Shown: positions 18,279 through 27,947 of the stretch, piece by piece | Position numbering within the stretch: position 1 is the stretch's first letter | Layout: every line of letters starts with the position of its first letter | DNA from: Lysobacter sp. | GTDB lineage: Bacteria > Pseudomonadota > Gammaproteobacteria > Xanthomonadales > Xanthomonadaceae | NCBI GenBank assembly: GCA_026786005.1 | Contig: JAJAYW010000003.1 | Span: 1 to 38,039, forward strand | Direction of reading: 5' to 3' | DNA: 38,039 nt | The notes under the pieces: generated by a model | Told to the model about the DNA's origin: nothing | Seen by the model: only the letters and a program-made list of their open reading frames with translations | Database searches by the model: none | Translations under genes and position numbers: made by a program

Positions 18279-19615
18279 ATCAGCGCCAGCAATACCTTGA
18301 CCATGACATAGAGGCCGACTACGCCCGCCAGCGCCCACAGCGGCCAGCGCAGCACGTCCTGTCCCAGGCTGAACCTGGGCAGGGCCGGATAGCGTGCCTG
18401 CATCGCAACGTAGTGCCCCACGACCAGGGCTGCCAGCAGATAGAGGATGACCAGGTAGCTGCGGCTTAGGAAGAATGCAGCGGCGAAGAACCCGGACAGC
18501 GACAGCAACAGGGTCAAGGCGATGGCCTTGTCCTCCAGCCATTCGTGCTCCATCCATTCGTGCTCCATCGGCTCGGCGTGCGATACGGCGATGTCGCCAG
18601 GGCCGGCTTCAGCAGCAACCAACTCGGCACTGGCAAAACCGTCCCCCTGCCTGAGCACCGCCAGGACCATCCGAAAGCAGTAACCGACGAATGCCAGCCA
18701 GATGGTGAAACCGACGATGCCGGTTTCGGCCAGTACCAGTACGAAGGAGTTGTGCGCCGTGAGATGGTTCAGATCCGAGTAGCCGTCCGCGCCTATTCCG
18801 AAGATCGGGCTGGAGATGAACATGTGCAGGCCCTCGTACCAGGATTCGACCCGGCCCTGGGCCGAGGCCTCGGAGACTTCCATCTCTTGCAACCGCGACG
18901 GCAGCACCATCATCACCGCCATCGCCGCCACACCCATTACGGCTGCAGTGAACGCGCCACGCCGGTGCCACACGTACACGCCCAGCAGCACCACCAACGC
19001 CAGCAGGGTGCCGCGCGAATCGGTGAGGTAGATGCCGTAGATCAGGACCGCCGCCACCGCCAGCCAGAACACACGACGCAACCCAAGCAAGCCACCGCGC
19101 CCGCTGAGGTAGAGGGCCATCGGCAGGCACATGACGAACAGCAGGCCCAGGTCATTGGGGTCGTTGAAGATGCCCACATACTGGATGCGGGTTTCCTGCG
19201 ACAGGCCCACCCCGGTCCAGCCCATGCCGGTCTGCGACTGCTCGATCCCGTGCAGCGCCAGTACACCGGCGCAGAGTGCAAATATCGCCATCGCGGTGAC
19301 GATGCGCTGGCGCGTGTTCACGGCGTTGGACAACACCACGAATGCCAGCAATACCGGCGCGAACTTGCTCCACTGGACGATGGCGCCGCCGTTCCAGCCG
19401 TTGAACACCTTGGAAAACATCAACACCACCAGGAAGCACGCCAGCAAGAGGTACTGCGGCGCGGCGAATGACTTGCGCGTCGACAACAACCAGAACAGCG
19501 CCGCGACGACCAGGGCAATCGGCTGCAACGGCAAGCCGATCACATCCACCAGCGCGGGATAGTCCTGCGGCCGGATCAGCACCAGCAGCAGGTAGATGAT
19601 CATGAACACGAACAT
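18275..19615 (-). CDS. O-antigen ligase/polymerase-like protein
   Basis: 446 aa polytopic; MFVFMIIYLLLVLIRPQDYPALVDVIGLPLQPIAL; LTDSRGTLLALVV; HLTAHNSFVLVLAETGIVGF (Wzy_C-type loop). Confidence 0.87.
   Translation of the reverse strand: MFVFMIIYLLLVLIRPQDYPALVDVIGLPLQPIALVVAALFWLLSTRKSFAAPQYLLLACFLVVLMFSKVFNGWNGGAIVQWSKFAPVLLAFVVLSNAVNTRQRIVTAMAIFALCAGVLALHGIEQSQTGMGWTGVGLSQETRIQYVGIFNDPNDLGLLFVMCLPMALYLSGRGGLLGLRRVFWLAVAAVLIYGIYLTDSRGTLLALVVLLGVYVWHRRGAFTAAVMGVAAMAVMMVLPSRLQEMEVSEASAQGRVESWYEGLHMFISSPIFGIGADGYSDLNHLTAHNSFVLVLAETGIVGFTIWLAFVGYCFRMVLAVLRQGDGFASAELVAAEAGPGDIAVSHAEPMEHEWMEHEWLEDKAIALTLLLSLSGFFAAAFFLSRSYLVILYLLAALVVGHYVAMQARYPALPRFSLGQDVLRWPLWALAGVVGLYVMVKVLLALI
18539..18568 (-). 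repeat. 15-bp perfect in-frame tandem repeat in the O-antigen-ligase-like gene
   Basis: CCATTCGTGCTCCAT x2, encoding (M)EHEWMEHEW. Confidence 0.92.
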
Positions 19616-19627
19616 CGGCGCGCCCGC

Positions 19628-20722
19628 TCAGCCCGCGCGCAGGCGCGAGCGCGTGGGATAGCCAAAGAGTTCGGGCAACGAGACCATGGCCTCGAACCAT
19701 GCCGTGTCCATGCTCCGCTCCACCGGCAACCGGCGCAGCGAGTAGCGCGAGTCAGGCCGCACAGTGTCTGTTCCGGCGATGTAACTGCAAGCCATGCGGA
19801 AGCCGCTCTGGCGTACGGTCTCGATGACCTGTGCGTTGAAGGCATCCGGCCCGCCGACGGGATAGGACAGTACCTGTACCGACGTGCCCAGCTCGCGATC
19901 CAGCGTGGCCTTGGATTCGCACACCTCTTCGGCCATCTGCGCGAGCGACAATTTCGCCAGCATGCGGTGGCCGACGCCATGCGATCCGATTTCCATGCCC
20001 GCCCCCTGCATCTCGCGCAGTTGATCCCAACTCATCGGCCGGCAATTGACATGCCCCACATGGCGCCAGATTCCCCACTCCCGTTCCAGACGCGCGATAA
20101 AAGCCTCTTGGGCGCCATCGTGGAGCGATTTCAACCGATCCAGTACTTCGTTCGCCAACGCGCGCCGACCCGTCAGCGACTCCGGCAGCGCGGCTTCCAG
20201 CCCCAGCTCGGGCGCGCTCAGCTGCGTCGCCTCGGTGGTGCAGATCATGTGCACGAGCCAGTCATAAGCATACGGCGCGCCGGAATCGATATGACCCGTG
20301 GCCACGAAGAACATCGCCGACAGCCCCAGGTCCTTCAGGATCGGAAACGCGATGCGGTGGTTGTCGTCGTAGCCATCATCGAACGAAATCAGAATGGCGC
20401 GCGGCGGCATGCGTCGACCCGCCTCGAAGAGCGCCATTACTTCGTCGAAACGCATCGGATGGAAGCGTCGGCGCACGAAAGCCATTTGCTCGTGGAAGCG
20501 CTCGGCCGATGCGCTGATCAGCTCGACGTCGAAATCGAAGCCGGCCGGTTCCACCGACTCCAGTACCCGGTGATAGGCCAGGATCCGCAAGTCATCCCGC
20601 AGCAGCGTGCGCAATCGCGCCAGCGGGCGCACCAGCCGTGCGCCATGGCACAGGCGCGCCAGCTGCTGACGTTGGCCGTAGCCGGATGCAGCCGCCGTTG
20701 ACGTTACCTTCGATGTCGTCAT
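19628..20722 (-). CDS. Polysaccharide deacetylase
   Basis: MTTSKVTSTAAA...; LRILAYHRVLE, RAILISFDDGYDDNHRIAFPIL, AMFFVATGHID, MEIGSHGVGHRML. Start revised to 20722. Confidence 0.92.
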   Translation of the reverse strand: MTTSKVTSTAAASGYGQRQQLARLCHGARLVRPLARLRTLLRDDLRILAYHRVLESVEPAGFDFDVELISASAERFHEQMAFVRRRFHPMRFDEVMALFEAGRRMPPRAILISFDDGYDDNHRIAFPILKDLGLSAMFFVATGHIDSGAPYAYDWLVHMICTTEATQLSAPELGLEAALPESLTGRRALANEVLDRLKSLHDGAQEAFIARLEREWGIWRHVGHVNCRPMSWDQLREMQGAGMEIGSHGVGHRMLAKLSLAQMAEEVCESKATLDRELGTSVQVLSYPVGGPDAFNAQVIETVRQSGFRMACSYIAGTDTVRPDSRYSLRRLPVERSMDTAWFEAMVSLPELFGYPTRSRLRAG

Positions 20723-20765
20723 CGAGATCGCCGCTCGCGTGATGGGTGGTTTTCCTGGCAGTCCC

Positions 20766-20777
20766 CCGACTTGTCGG
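20766..20777. promoter_or_regulatory. Palindrome flanked by short direct repeats in a divergent intergenic region
   Basis: CCGAC-TT-GTCGG at 20766-20777, flanked by two TCCTGGCAG copies, between genes starting at 20722 (-) and 20876 (+). Confidence 0.35.
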
Positions 20778-20875
20778 AATCCTGGCAGATCTCCTTCCTG
20801 TAAACGCAAAGCGCGGCCAATCGAGGCCGATACCTTCCACTTACGTGCAATGCAACCGTCCACCAAGGGGAACAC

Positions 20876-21574
20876 ATGGCGGGCAATACCGATTTCAACG
20901 CGCTCTACAGCGAACTGGGGGTGGGCGCCGACTGCAGCATCGAGCAGTTGAAGCTCGCTTATCGCCGACGCGTGAGCGAACTGCACCCCGATCACCGCGT
21001 AGTCCCGGCCGGCACTGCGCAGCTGCAGCAGCTGAATCGGTTGTACGCAGCGGCCGTTGAGTTCCAGCGCTTGCACGGGAGGCTTCCAGGCGCGCAACGG
21101 CATGTCAGTGCTCGCGTTCCGATCGGGTGCGCTGCGATCGAGCAGGAACAAGCAGCGCCGCCGCCGCTCACCGACGCACAAACCGTCCCGATGGCCGGAT
21201 CGCGTCGCCCCGTGCGTTATTTCCTGTCGATGGCGCTGGTAGTGGCCGTGCTGCTCTGGATGCGTACGCAGGAAGGCAAACAGTTGGCGCTGCCGTTGCA
21301 GGCGCCGTCGGCCGGCACGGTGCATCCGGGTTCCCTCGGCTCCGCCGGCGCATTGGTGACGGTCGGCATGGAAACGGATCGGGTTCTCGAGATTCAGGGC
21401 GCTCCGCTGGGTGCGCATGAAACGCGCTGGGACTACGGACCGTCCTGGATCGACTTCCACTGCGGCAAGGTGGTGGACTGGTACAGCTCGCCACTGCGCC
21501 CGTTGCGGGTGGACGGCACCGATCCAGCCCTCCGCGACAAGTCGGCGCGCTTGGACAAATCGATTCGCTGCTGA
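20876..21574 (+). CDS. Membrane-anchored J-domain protein
   Basis: FNALYSELGVGADCSIEQLKLAYRRRVSELHPDHR (HPD motif), TM segment VRYFLSMALVVAVLLWM, C-terminal GMETDRVLEIQGAPLGAHETRWDYGPSWIDFHCGKVVDWY. Confidence 0.82.
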   Translation: MAGNTDFNALYSELGVGADCSIEQLKLAYRRRVSELHPDHRVVPAGTAQLQQLNRLYAAAVEFQRLHGRLPGAQRHVSARVPIGCAAIEQEQAAPPPLTDAQTVPMAGSRRPVRYFLSMALVVAVLLWMRTQEGKQLALPLQAPSAGTVHPGSLGSAGALVTVGMETDRVLEIQGAPLGAHETRWDYGPSWIDFHCGKVVDWYSSPLRPLRVDGTDPALRDKSARLDKSIRC

Positions 21575-21599
21575 ATGGGGTGAGCTGTTGGGGGACGGG

Positions 21600-22211
21600 A
21601 TGATTGCAGCTACGGGCCGGTTGCTGAGCAAGGCTCAGCGGCGCCTGTGGATGAAGTACGCCCTGCGTGGCGTCGGCGGCAGCGACAACCATTCGCGCCT
21701 CGAACTTGCCTACAGCATGGAAGATCCGTGGAACATGGATTCCGCGCTGGAACGGGCACGTTTCGATGCGACCAATCGCATCATCGAACGCGCCTTCGGC
21801 CGGGTCGGCTCGATCCTCGAACTTGGCTGTGGCGAAGGACACCAGACCAGCCATTTCGCCCGGCTCTGCGACCAACAGTACGGCGTCGATGTCAGCGCGC
21901 AGGCGATCGATCGCGCCCGTGTCCGCCTGCCTTCCGCACACTTCGCGGCCACCGACATCTTTGCCCAGCCGTGGGGCGATGCCCGGCACCGGTTCGACCT
22001 GGTCACCGCCTGCGAGGTGCTCTATTACCTCAGCGACCCGGCCGCCACGATCGAACGCATGCGCCATCTCGGCCGCCGCGGCCTGGTGACGTTCTTCGCA
22101 CCGGCGTCCGGTCGCATCGGACCGCATCTGGAACGCGTGCCGGACCTGCACAAGGACTGGATCTATTCCGGCGGCACCGCATGGCTGGTGGGATGGTGGG
22201 ACGATGCCTGA
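21600..22211 (+). CDS. SAM-dependent methyltransferase
   Basis: ILELGCGEGHQTSHFARLCDQQYGVDVSAQAIDRAR motif I; FDLVTACEVLYYL. Start revised to 21600. Confidence 0.87.
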   Translation: MIAATGRLLSKAQRRLWMKYALRGVGGSDNHSRLELAYSMEDPWNMDSALERARFDATNRIIERAFGRVGSILELGCGEGHQTSHFARLCDQQYGVDVSAQAIDRARVRLPSAHFAATDIFAQPWGDARHRFDLVTACEVLYYLSDPAATIERMRHLGRRGLVTFFAPASGRIGPHLERVPDLHKDWIYSGGTAWLVGWWDDA

Positions 22212-23415
22212 CACGCGCGCGTCGTTGCAGGGACTAGGAGTGGTCTACTTCGGCAACAGCTGGCATGGGGAGAATCGCACCAGCAGCCACCACGTGGCGG
22301 TACGGCTGGCGGCGACGCTGCCGGTGCTGTACGTCGATTCGCCGGGAATGCGCGCACCGAACGCCTCCGGCCGCGACTTCAAGCGCGCCATCAACAAGAT
22401 AGCGGCCGCGTTCCGCGCTCCGGTGCGGACGGCGGAAGGCCCGTGGCACTGCACCGTGCCGCAGTTGCCATTCCGCCGCATCCCGGGCGTCGATGCGTTC
22501 AATCGACTTTTTGGTCGATGGGCCGTCCGGCGCGCGTTGCGGCGGGTCGGCATCACGCGCCGTATTTCCTGGTTCGTCGTGCCGCATCCCGGGTTCATGG
22601 CGCAGCGGCTGGGCGAGGAGCTCTGCGTGTACTACTGCATCGACGACTATGCGGCCCATCCCGGGGTCGACGCGACGCTGATTGCGCAGCGTGACCTCGA
22701 CCTGAGCCAGCGTGCCGACTTGCTGTTCGTGGCCCCGCCGACGCTGCTCGACGCCAAGCGCGCCTTGAACGCGGCCACCGTGTTTTCGCCGCATGGGGTC
22801 GATGTCGAACTCTTTCGACAGGCCAACGATCCGGCGACGGCGATTCCCGAAGCGGCGCGCGGACTTGCCAGGCCGGTGGTGGGTTATTTCGGTTCGCTAC
22901 ACGAATGGATCAACTTTGAACTGATCGAATGGCTCGCCCAAGCCCGTCCGCAATGGAGCTTCCTGCTGGTCGGGCATGCCGCAACGGACGTGAGCCGACT
23001 GCGCGCCTTGCCCAACGTGCACCTGGTCGGTCCCCAGCCGTATCGGACCCTGCCGCAATGGGCCAAGGCGTTCGATGCCGCCATCATTCCCTATCGGCTG
23101 AACCGCCAGGTCGCCAACGCCAATCCGCTCAAGCTGCGCGAGTACCTTGCCACCGGAAAACCCGTGGTCAGCGTGCGCAATCGCGAGATCGAGAAGTTCT
23201 CGCGCTGGGTGCGGATTGCTGACGACCGCGACGCCTTCCTCGCTGCGCTCGACGACGTGCTGAATGGCGAGCCGCCTGATGCCGCCGCGCAGCGCATGGC
23301 ATCCGTGGCCGAGCACACCTGGGACCGGCGCGTGGAGGAAGTGCTCGACCACGTGGAGCATGCACTCGCCCGCCGCACTGCCGCTGCACCCCGAATTTCC
23401 GAGGCGTATCAATGA
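22204..23415 (+). CDS. Glycosyltransferase (GT1/GT4-like, GT-B fold)
   Basis: VVYFGNSWHGENRTSSHHVAVRLA; VFSPHGVDVELFRQA; VGYFGSLHEWINFELI; NPLKLREYLATGKPVVS. Confidence 0.85.
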   Translation: MPDTRASLQGLGVVYFGNSWHGENRTSSHHVAVRLAATLPVLYVDSPGMRAPNASGRDFKRAINKIAAAFRAPVRTAEGPWHCTVPQLPFRRIPGVDAFNRLFGRWAVRRALRRVGITRRISWFVVPHPGFMAQRLGEELCVYYCIDDYAAHPGVDATLIAQRDLDLSQRADLLFVAPPTLLDAKRALNAATVFSPHGVDVELFRQANDPATAIPEAARGLARPVVGYFGSLHEWINFELIEWLAQARPQWSFLLVGHAATDVSRLRALPNVHLVGPQPYRTLPQWAKAFDAAIIPYRLNRQVANANPLKLREYLATGKPVVSVRNREIEKFSRWVRIADDRDAFLAALDDVLNGEPPDAAAQRMASVAEHTWDRRVEEVLDHVEHALARRTAAAPRISEAYQ

Positions 23416-25517
23416 CCGTGGAGTTTTCCAGCAAACTGCGCGTCGCCGTGGTCGGCGCCGGCTATGTCGCCAACCACCATCTGGCGGCGCTCAAGCGGCT
23501 CGATTTCGTCGAGATTGTCGGTATCTGCGACACCAACCTTCCCGCCGCCCAAGCCTTGAGCAAGCGTTTCGGCGGCATCGCGGCGACTAGCCTGGCCGAA
23601 CTTTCGAGGGTCAATCCGCAGGTCGTGCATGTACTGACGCCACCGGCATCGCACGCGGCACTGGCGATCGAGGCGCTCGACATGGGCTGCGGCGTGCTCG
23701 TGGAGAAGCCGATGGCCGATTCCATCGCCGACTGCGAGGCGATGATCGCGAAAGCCAGGGAGAAGCAACTGATTCTCGGCGTGAATCATTCGGACCTGTT
23801 CGATCCGGTGGTGATGAAGGCGCTGGACATCGCGCGTTCCGGGCGCATCGGCGACGTGGTATCCGTCGACATCGTGCGCAACTCCGAATACCCCGCGTAT
23901 GCGGGCGGCGCGCTACCCGCGACGGTGGCGCAAGGTTCCTATCCATTCCGCGACCTGGGCGTGCATGGCCTGTACACCCTCGAAGCCTTTCTCGGCCCGA
24001 TCGCCGAGCTTGGCGTGGACTTCCAGTCTCGAGGGACCGACCCCAACCTGAAATTCGATGAATGGCAGGCGCATGTCGCTGGCAAGCGCGGAGTCGGCCG
24101 GCTACTGCTTTCCTGGAACGCCCGGTCGATGGAGAACCGCCTGTTCGTGCGCGGCACCCGCGGCCTGATCGAAGTCGACCGTTTCCTCCAGACCTGCCGC
24201 GTCCATCGGGTGCTGCCGGGGCCGAAATTCATCGGCATCGTCGCCAATGCCTTCATGAATTCCGCCATGGACCTGGTGCGGATTCCCTGGAACGTCGTGC
24301 GCTTTGCCACCGGCCTGCTCAAACCGTCCCCGGGCATCCAGCGCGGCGTAGAGGAGTTCGCGCGCGCAGCGTGGGACAAGGCCGCGCCTCCGTTCAGCGG
24401 TGAGGACGCACTGCGCGTGGCCAGACTGATCGAACCAGCGTGCATCTCGCCCGACCGCCTGCGGCGAGAGGAGCTCGAAGCCCGCTACGCGACGCTGGAA
24501 CCCACCGACGCGCTCGTCACAGGTGCGGGCGGCTTCCTTGGCCGTGCTCTGGTGGCTGCCCTGCGTGCACGCGACCAGCGCGTGCGCGTCCTGGTCCGGC
24601 GTCTCGTCGCGGCGTACGCAAACGATCCGGGTGTGCAGATGCTGATCGGCGACCTGGGCGACCCACGCATGGTCGCGCACGCGGTCGCCGGCGCGGGCAC
24701 CGTGTACCACGTCGGTGCCGCCATGCGCGGTGGGCAACGCGATTTCGAAGCCGGTACGGTCTGGGGCACGCGCAACATCATCGCTGCATGCCGCACCCAC
24801 GCTTGCCGGCGACTGGTCTACGTCAGCTCGCTGAGCGTGCTGGACCACGCCGGTCGCGACCCTGCCGCCACGTTGACCGAGGCCTCCGCTTACGAGCCCC
24901 ATCCCCAGCTGCGTGGCGCCTATACCCAGACCAAGCTGATCGCGGAGAAGCTGGTCCGCGATGCCATCCGCGATCATGCGTTGCCGGCGGTGATTATCCG
25001 TCCAGGCCAGATCTTGGGGCCCGGCGCCGAACGCGTGACGCCCAACGGGGTGATTTCGCTGGCAGGCCGCTGGCTCGCCGTCGGCCAGGGATCGCAGACG
25101 ATCCCGCTGGTCTACCTCGACGATGTGGTCGACGCGTTGTTGCTGGCGGCGGATACGCCGGACGCGCCGGGACGCATCTTCAACGTCGTCGATCCGCAGC
25201 CCGTCACCCAGGCGGCCTACCTCGAGCGTTGCCAGCGCAAGCTCGGCAGCGAATTGCGCGTCGCCCGCATCCCGACCGGGATCTTCATGGGGCTGGGCTT
25301 CGGCGTGGAGATGCTGGGGAAATTGCTGCGCCGCGAAGTGCCGCTCACGCGCTACCGCGTGCGCTCACTTCGTCCGTTGGCCAATTTTGACACCGGCGCC
25401 GCGCGGACCGGGCTCGGCTGGGTGCCGAGAACCGGCGTGGAGCGTGGCATGGACATTACCTTCGGAACTGAAGTTGCAGGCGACGTCGGCGGTTCACACG
25501 TCACGAATCTGGAGTGA
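23412..25517 (+). CDS. Fusion: Gfo/Idh/MocA oxidoreductase + NAD-dependent epimerase/dehydratase (SDR)
   Basis: 701 aa: N-terminal LRVAVVGAGYVANHHLAAL..GCGVLVEKPM; C-terminal ALVTGAGGFLGRALVAALRARDQRVRVLVRR..YVSSLSV..YTQTKLIAEKLV. Single uninterrupted frame. Confidence 0.9.
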   Translation: MTVEFSSKLRVAVVGAGYVANHHLAALKRLDFVEIVGICDTNLPAAQALSKRFGGIAATSLAELSRVNPQVVHVLTPPASHAALAIEALDMGCGVLVEKPMADSIADCEAMIAKAREKQLILGVNHSDLFDPVVMKALDIARSGRIGDVVSVDIVRNSEYPAYAGGALPATVAQGSYPFRDLGVHGLYTLEAFLGPIAELGVDFQSRGTDPNLKFDEWQAHVAGKRGVGRLLLSWNARSMENRLFVRGTRGLIEVDRFLQTCRVHRVLPGPKFIGIVANAFMNSAMDLVRIPWNVVRFATGLLKPSPGIQRGVEEFARAAWDKAAPPFSGEDALRVARLIEPACISPDRLRREELEARYATLEPTDALVTGAGGFLGRALVAALRARDQRVRVLVRRLVAAYANDPGVQMLIGDLGDPRMVAHAVAGAGTVYHVGAAMRGGQRDFEAGTVWGTRNIIAACRTHACRRLVYVSSLSVLDHAGRDPAATLTEASAYEPHPQLRGAYTQTKLIAEKLVRDAIRDHALPAVIIRPGQILGPGAERVTPNGVISLAGRWLAVGQGSQTIPLVYLDDVVDALLLAADTPDAPGRIFNVVDPQPVTQAAYLERCQRKLGSELRVARIPTGIFMGLGFGVEMLGKLLRREVPLTRYRVRSLRPLANFDTGAARTGLGWVPRTGVERGMDITFGTEVAGDVGGSHVTNLE

Positions 25518-25525
25518 TCCCCCAT

Positions 25526-26554
25526 TTATGTCCGCGCCAGCGGCGGACGATGCTGGCGCCATGCGGCACGAATCCAGTTCATCGCCGGACGCTCGACCAG
25601 GAACGTGATCGCCGATGCGAGCGCAAGCGCCGCGCCCAGCGCCAGCACCATTGCCACACCGGTGGACACGCCGCTTTGCTCCAGTAGGTGGATCAACGCG
25701 AAGCCGATCGCCTGGTGCAGCAAGTACAGGGAATACGAGATCGCGCCGAGGAAAGCGAACGGAGCCCAGCACAACCACTTCAGGTGGCCGCCCACGAAGA
25801 GCGCGAAGATCCCGCAGCAGACCATGGCGACCAGCACCAACACCGGCGGCCCAGCCAGGCCGATCGCGACCAGGGTCAGCGCAATCAACGTAATGTTCAG
25901 AGGGTGCTCGCCGGGCTTGCTGCGCAAGCGGTAGAACAGGATGCCCAGGGCGAAAAACGGGAAATGCCGCAGGATCAGCAACTCGCGCGTCGAGTCGGAG
26001 AAAAGCACGCCATGTCCCGCGGTCTGGCCGTAGATCACCGCAAGCACCAGCCACGCGCCGATGATCCAGTGGACCCGCTTGAGCTGCCCTACAGCGAACC
26101 AGAACAGCATCTGGGCGTAGAAGAACAGCTCGACCTGGAGCGTCCAGTACGATCCATCCAGATGCTCGCCACCCAGGATCTGCTGGACCATCGTCACATC
26201 CAGCAGCAAGTCGCCCAGCGGCAGGCGCTGCTCGGGCAGCCCAATGGTGTAGATGACGGCCGCGCTCACCATCAGCGCGGCCCAGTAGGCCGGATACAGT
26301 CGCGACACGCGCGACACCACGAAATCCATCGCGGTGCGGGTGCGCTCCAGGGACATGAAGATGACGAAGCCGCTGATCAGGAAGAACAGGTGGACGCCGT
26401 AGTTGCCCGCGGCAAAGCCGAACGGCAAGGGCTGCACATGGCCGACGAGGTTGCCGTAATGCGTCGTGTAGTGGTACGCCACCACCGCCAGTGCTGCCAG
26501 GCCGCGCAACGCGTCCAGCTCCACCACCCGCGACAAGGCCGAGGATCCATCCAT
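25526..26554 (-). CDS. Acyltransferase family 3 (OafA/ExoZ-like)
   Basis: VVELDALRGLAALAVVAYHYTTHYG; YGVHLFFLISGFVIFMSLERTRTAMDFVVSRVSRLYPAYW. Start revised to 26554. Confidence 0.92.
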   Translation of the reverse strand: MDGSSALSRVVELDALRGLAALAVVAYHYTTHYGNLVGHVQPLPFGFAAGNYGVHLFFLISGFVIFMSLERTRTAMDFVVSRVSRLYPAYWAALMVSAAVIYTIGLPEQRLPLGDLLLDVTMVQQILGGEHLDGSYWTLQVELFFYAQMLFWFAVGQLKRVHWIIGAWLVLAVIYGQTAGHGVLFSDSTRELLILRHFPFFALGILFYRLRSKPGEHPLNITLIALTLVAIGLAGPPVLVLVAMVCCGIFALFVGGHLKWLCWAPFAFLGAISYSLYLLHQAIGFALIHLLEQSGVSTGVAMVLALGAALALASAITFLVERPAMNWIRAAWRQHRPPLART

Positions 26555-26629
26555 CACTTTCGTTCCCCCCCGTCCCGGAAACGTCACTGCGGCCACGATT
26601 GGACACCCGTACGAAATTCTCGGACCTGC

Positions 26630-27820
26630 ATGCGCATACTGATCGTCACCTCTCAATTCCCGATCGCCGGAGAACCCAACCGCGGCCGCCCCATCCTCCA
26701 GACCGTGCGCGAACTGGCACGGCTGGCGACCGTACGCGTGATCAGTCCGGTCGCGACTTATCCGGATTGGGCACGCCCGCACAGCTATCTTTTCCGGCCT
26801 TCCGGGCCGCAGCACGGGGTCGACGGCTGTGAGGTCGAATACGTTTCCTATAACGCGTTGCCGGTGGTTTCGCGGCCATTGAACGGCTGGCTGTGCGGAC
26901 GTGCCGTGCATCGCGCCGTCGTGGACTTCGCACCCGATGTAGTGCTGTCCTACTGGCTCTACCCAGATGCTTATGGCGCGATGCTCGCCGCGCGGCGTGC
27001 GGGCTTGCCGCTGGTGGCCGGCGCGCGGGGCTCCGACATCCGCGTGCGCGACACCGTCAGCCGATACCTGACGCGTTCCGTGGTCGCCTCGGCGCAAAGG
27101 TTGCTGGTCGTGAGCAAAGACCTCGGCCGGATGGCCGCGCGCGACTACGGTGCTGACCCGGCACGGATCCGGGTGGTGCCGAACGGATGCGATGCTGCCC
27201 TCTTCCACCCGGCAGACCGCGCGGCTGCACGACGCGAACTCGGGGTGGCCGACAATGCGGAGATGGTGTTGTACGTCGGCCGCCTGGTCGCCGAGAAAGG
27301 CCTGCGCGAACTGGTCGAGGCCACGCGCGCACTGTCCGCGCAGCACCCCCGCCTGCAAACGGTGCTGGTGGGCGAAGGTCCGCTGCAGGCCGAATTGGCC
27401 GCCCTCCTCGCAGCCGAGCCCGCGTTGCCGATGCGGCTCGCCGGGGCGCAGCCGCCGTCCTGCGTCGCACGCTGGATGGCGGCGGCCGACGTGGTCACCT
27501 TGCCCAGCTATTCCGAAGGCCATCCGAATGTGCTGGTCGAGGCGATGGCCTGCGGACGCCCGGTCGTGGCCACGCCAGTGGGCGGTATTCCGGAAGTCGT
27601 CGATGCCGAATGCGGAGTGCTCGTCCCTGCGCGCGACGCCGCCGCGTTGACCGATGGATTGCGGCGGGCACTGGACCAGCGATGGGACGAAGTCGCCCTC
27701 TCCCGGAAGTTTTCGCGAGACTGGCGCCAGGTTGCACAAGACACACTGCAGGCTTGCAAAGAGGTGGTTGCGGAGGCTCGTCTCGAAATCATCGCGCGGC
27801 GGGCCGACCTGCCGTCATAG
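26630..27820 (+). CDS. Glycosyltransferase family 4
   Basis: MRILIVTSQFPIAGEPNRGRPILQTVRELA; VVPNGCDAALFHPAD; YVGRLVAEKGLRELVEA; PSYSEGHPNVLVEAMACGRPVVATPVGGIPEVV. Start revised to 26630. Confidence 0.93.
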   Translation: MRILIVTSQFPIAGEPNRGRPILQTVRELARLATVRVISPVATYPDWARPHSYLFRPSGPQHGVDGCEVEYVSYNALPVVSRPLNGWLCGRAVHRAVVDFAPDVVLSYWLYPDAYGAMLAARRAGLPLVAGARGSDIRVRDTVSRYLTRSVVASAQRLLVVSKDLGRMAARDYGADPARIRVVPNGCDAALFHPADRAAARRELGVADNAEMVLYVGRLVAEKGLRELVEATRALSAQHPRLQTVLVGEGPLQAELAALLAAEPALPMRLAGAQPPSCVARWMAAADVVTLPSYSEGHPNVLVEAMACGRPVVATPVGGIPEVVDAECGVLVPARDAAALTDGLRRALDQRWDEVALSRKFSRDWRQVAQDTLQACKEVVAEARLEIIARRADLPS

Positions 27821-27947
27821 CGCTGGGACAAGTCGCAGCAATTGAACCGGCATTCGCGAGCGCCAGCCACACTCGGCCATTGGCCGGGACGACACGCTTC
27901 GCGCGTCAGTACCCGATAGCTGATCGCGATCGGGGGATCGTCGCTCC

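Noticed and set aside
25688-26629. N-terminal extension of ORF 25688..27820
   Set aside because: Overlaps the acyltransferase on the opposite strand; GT4 begins at MRILIVTSQFP (26630).
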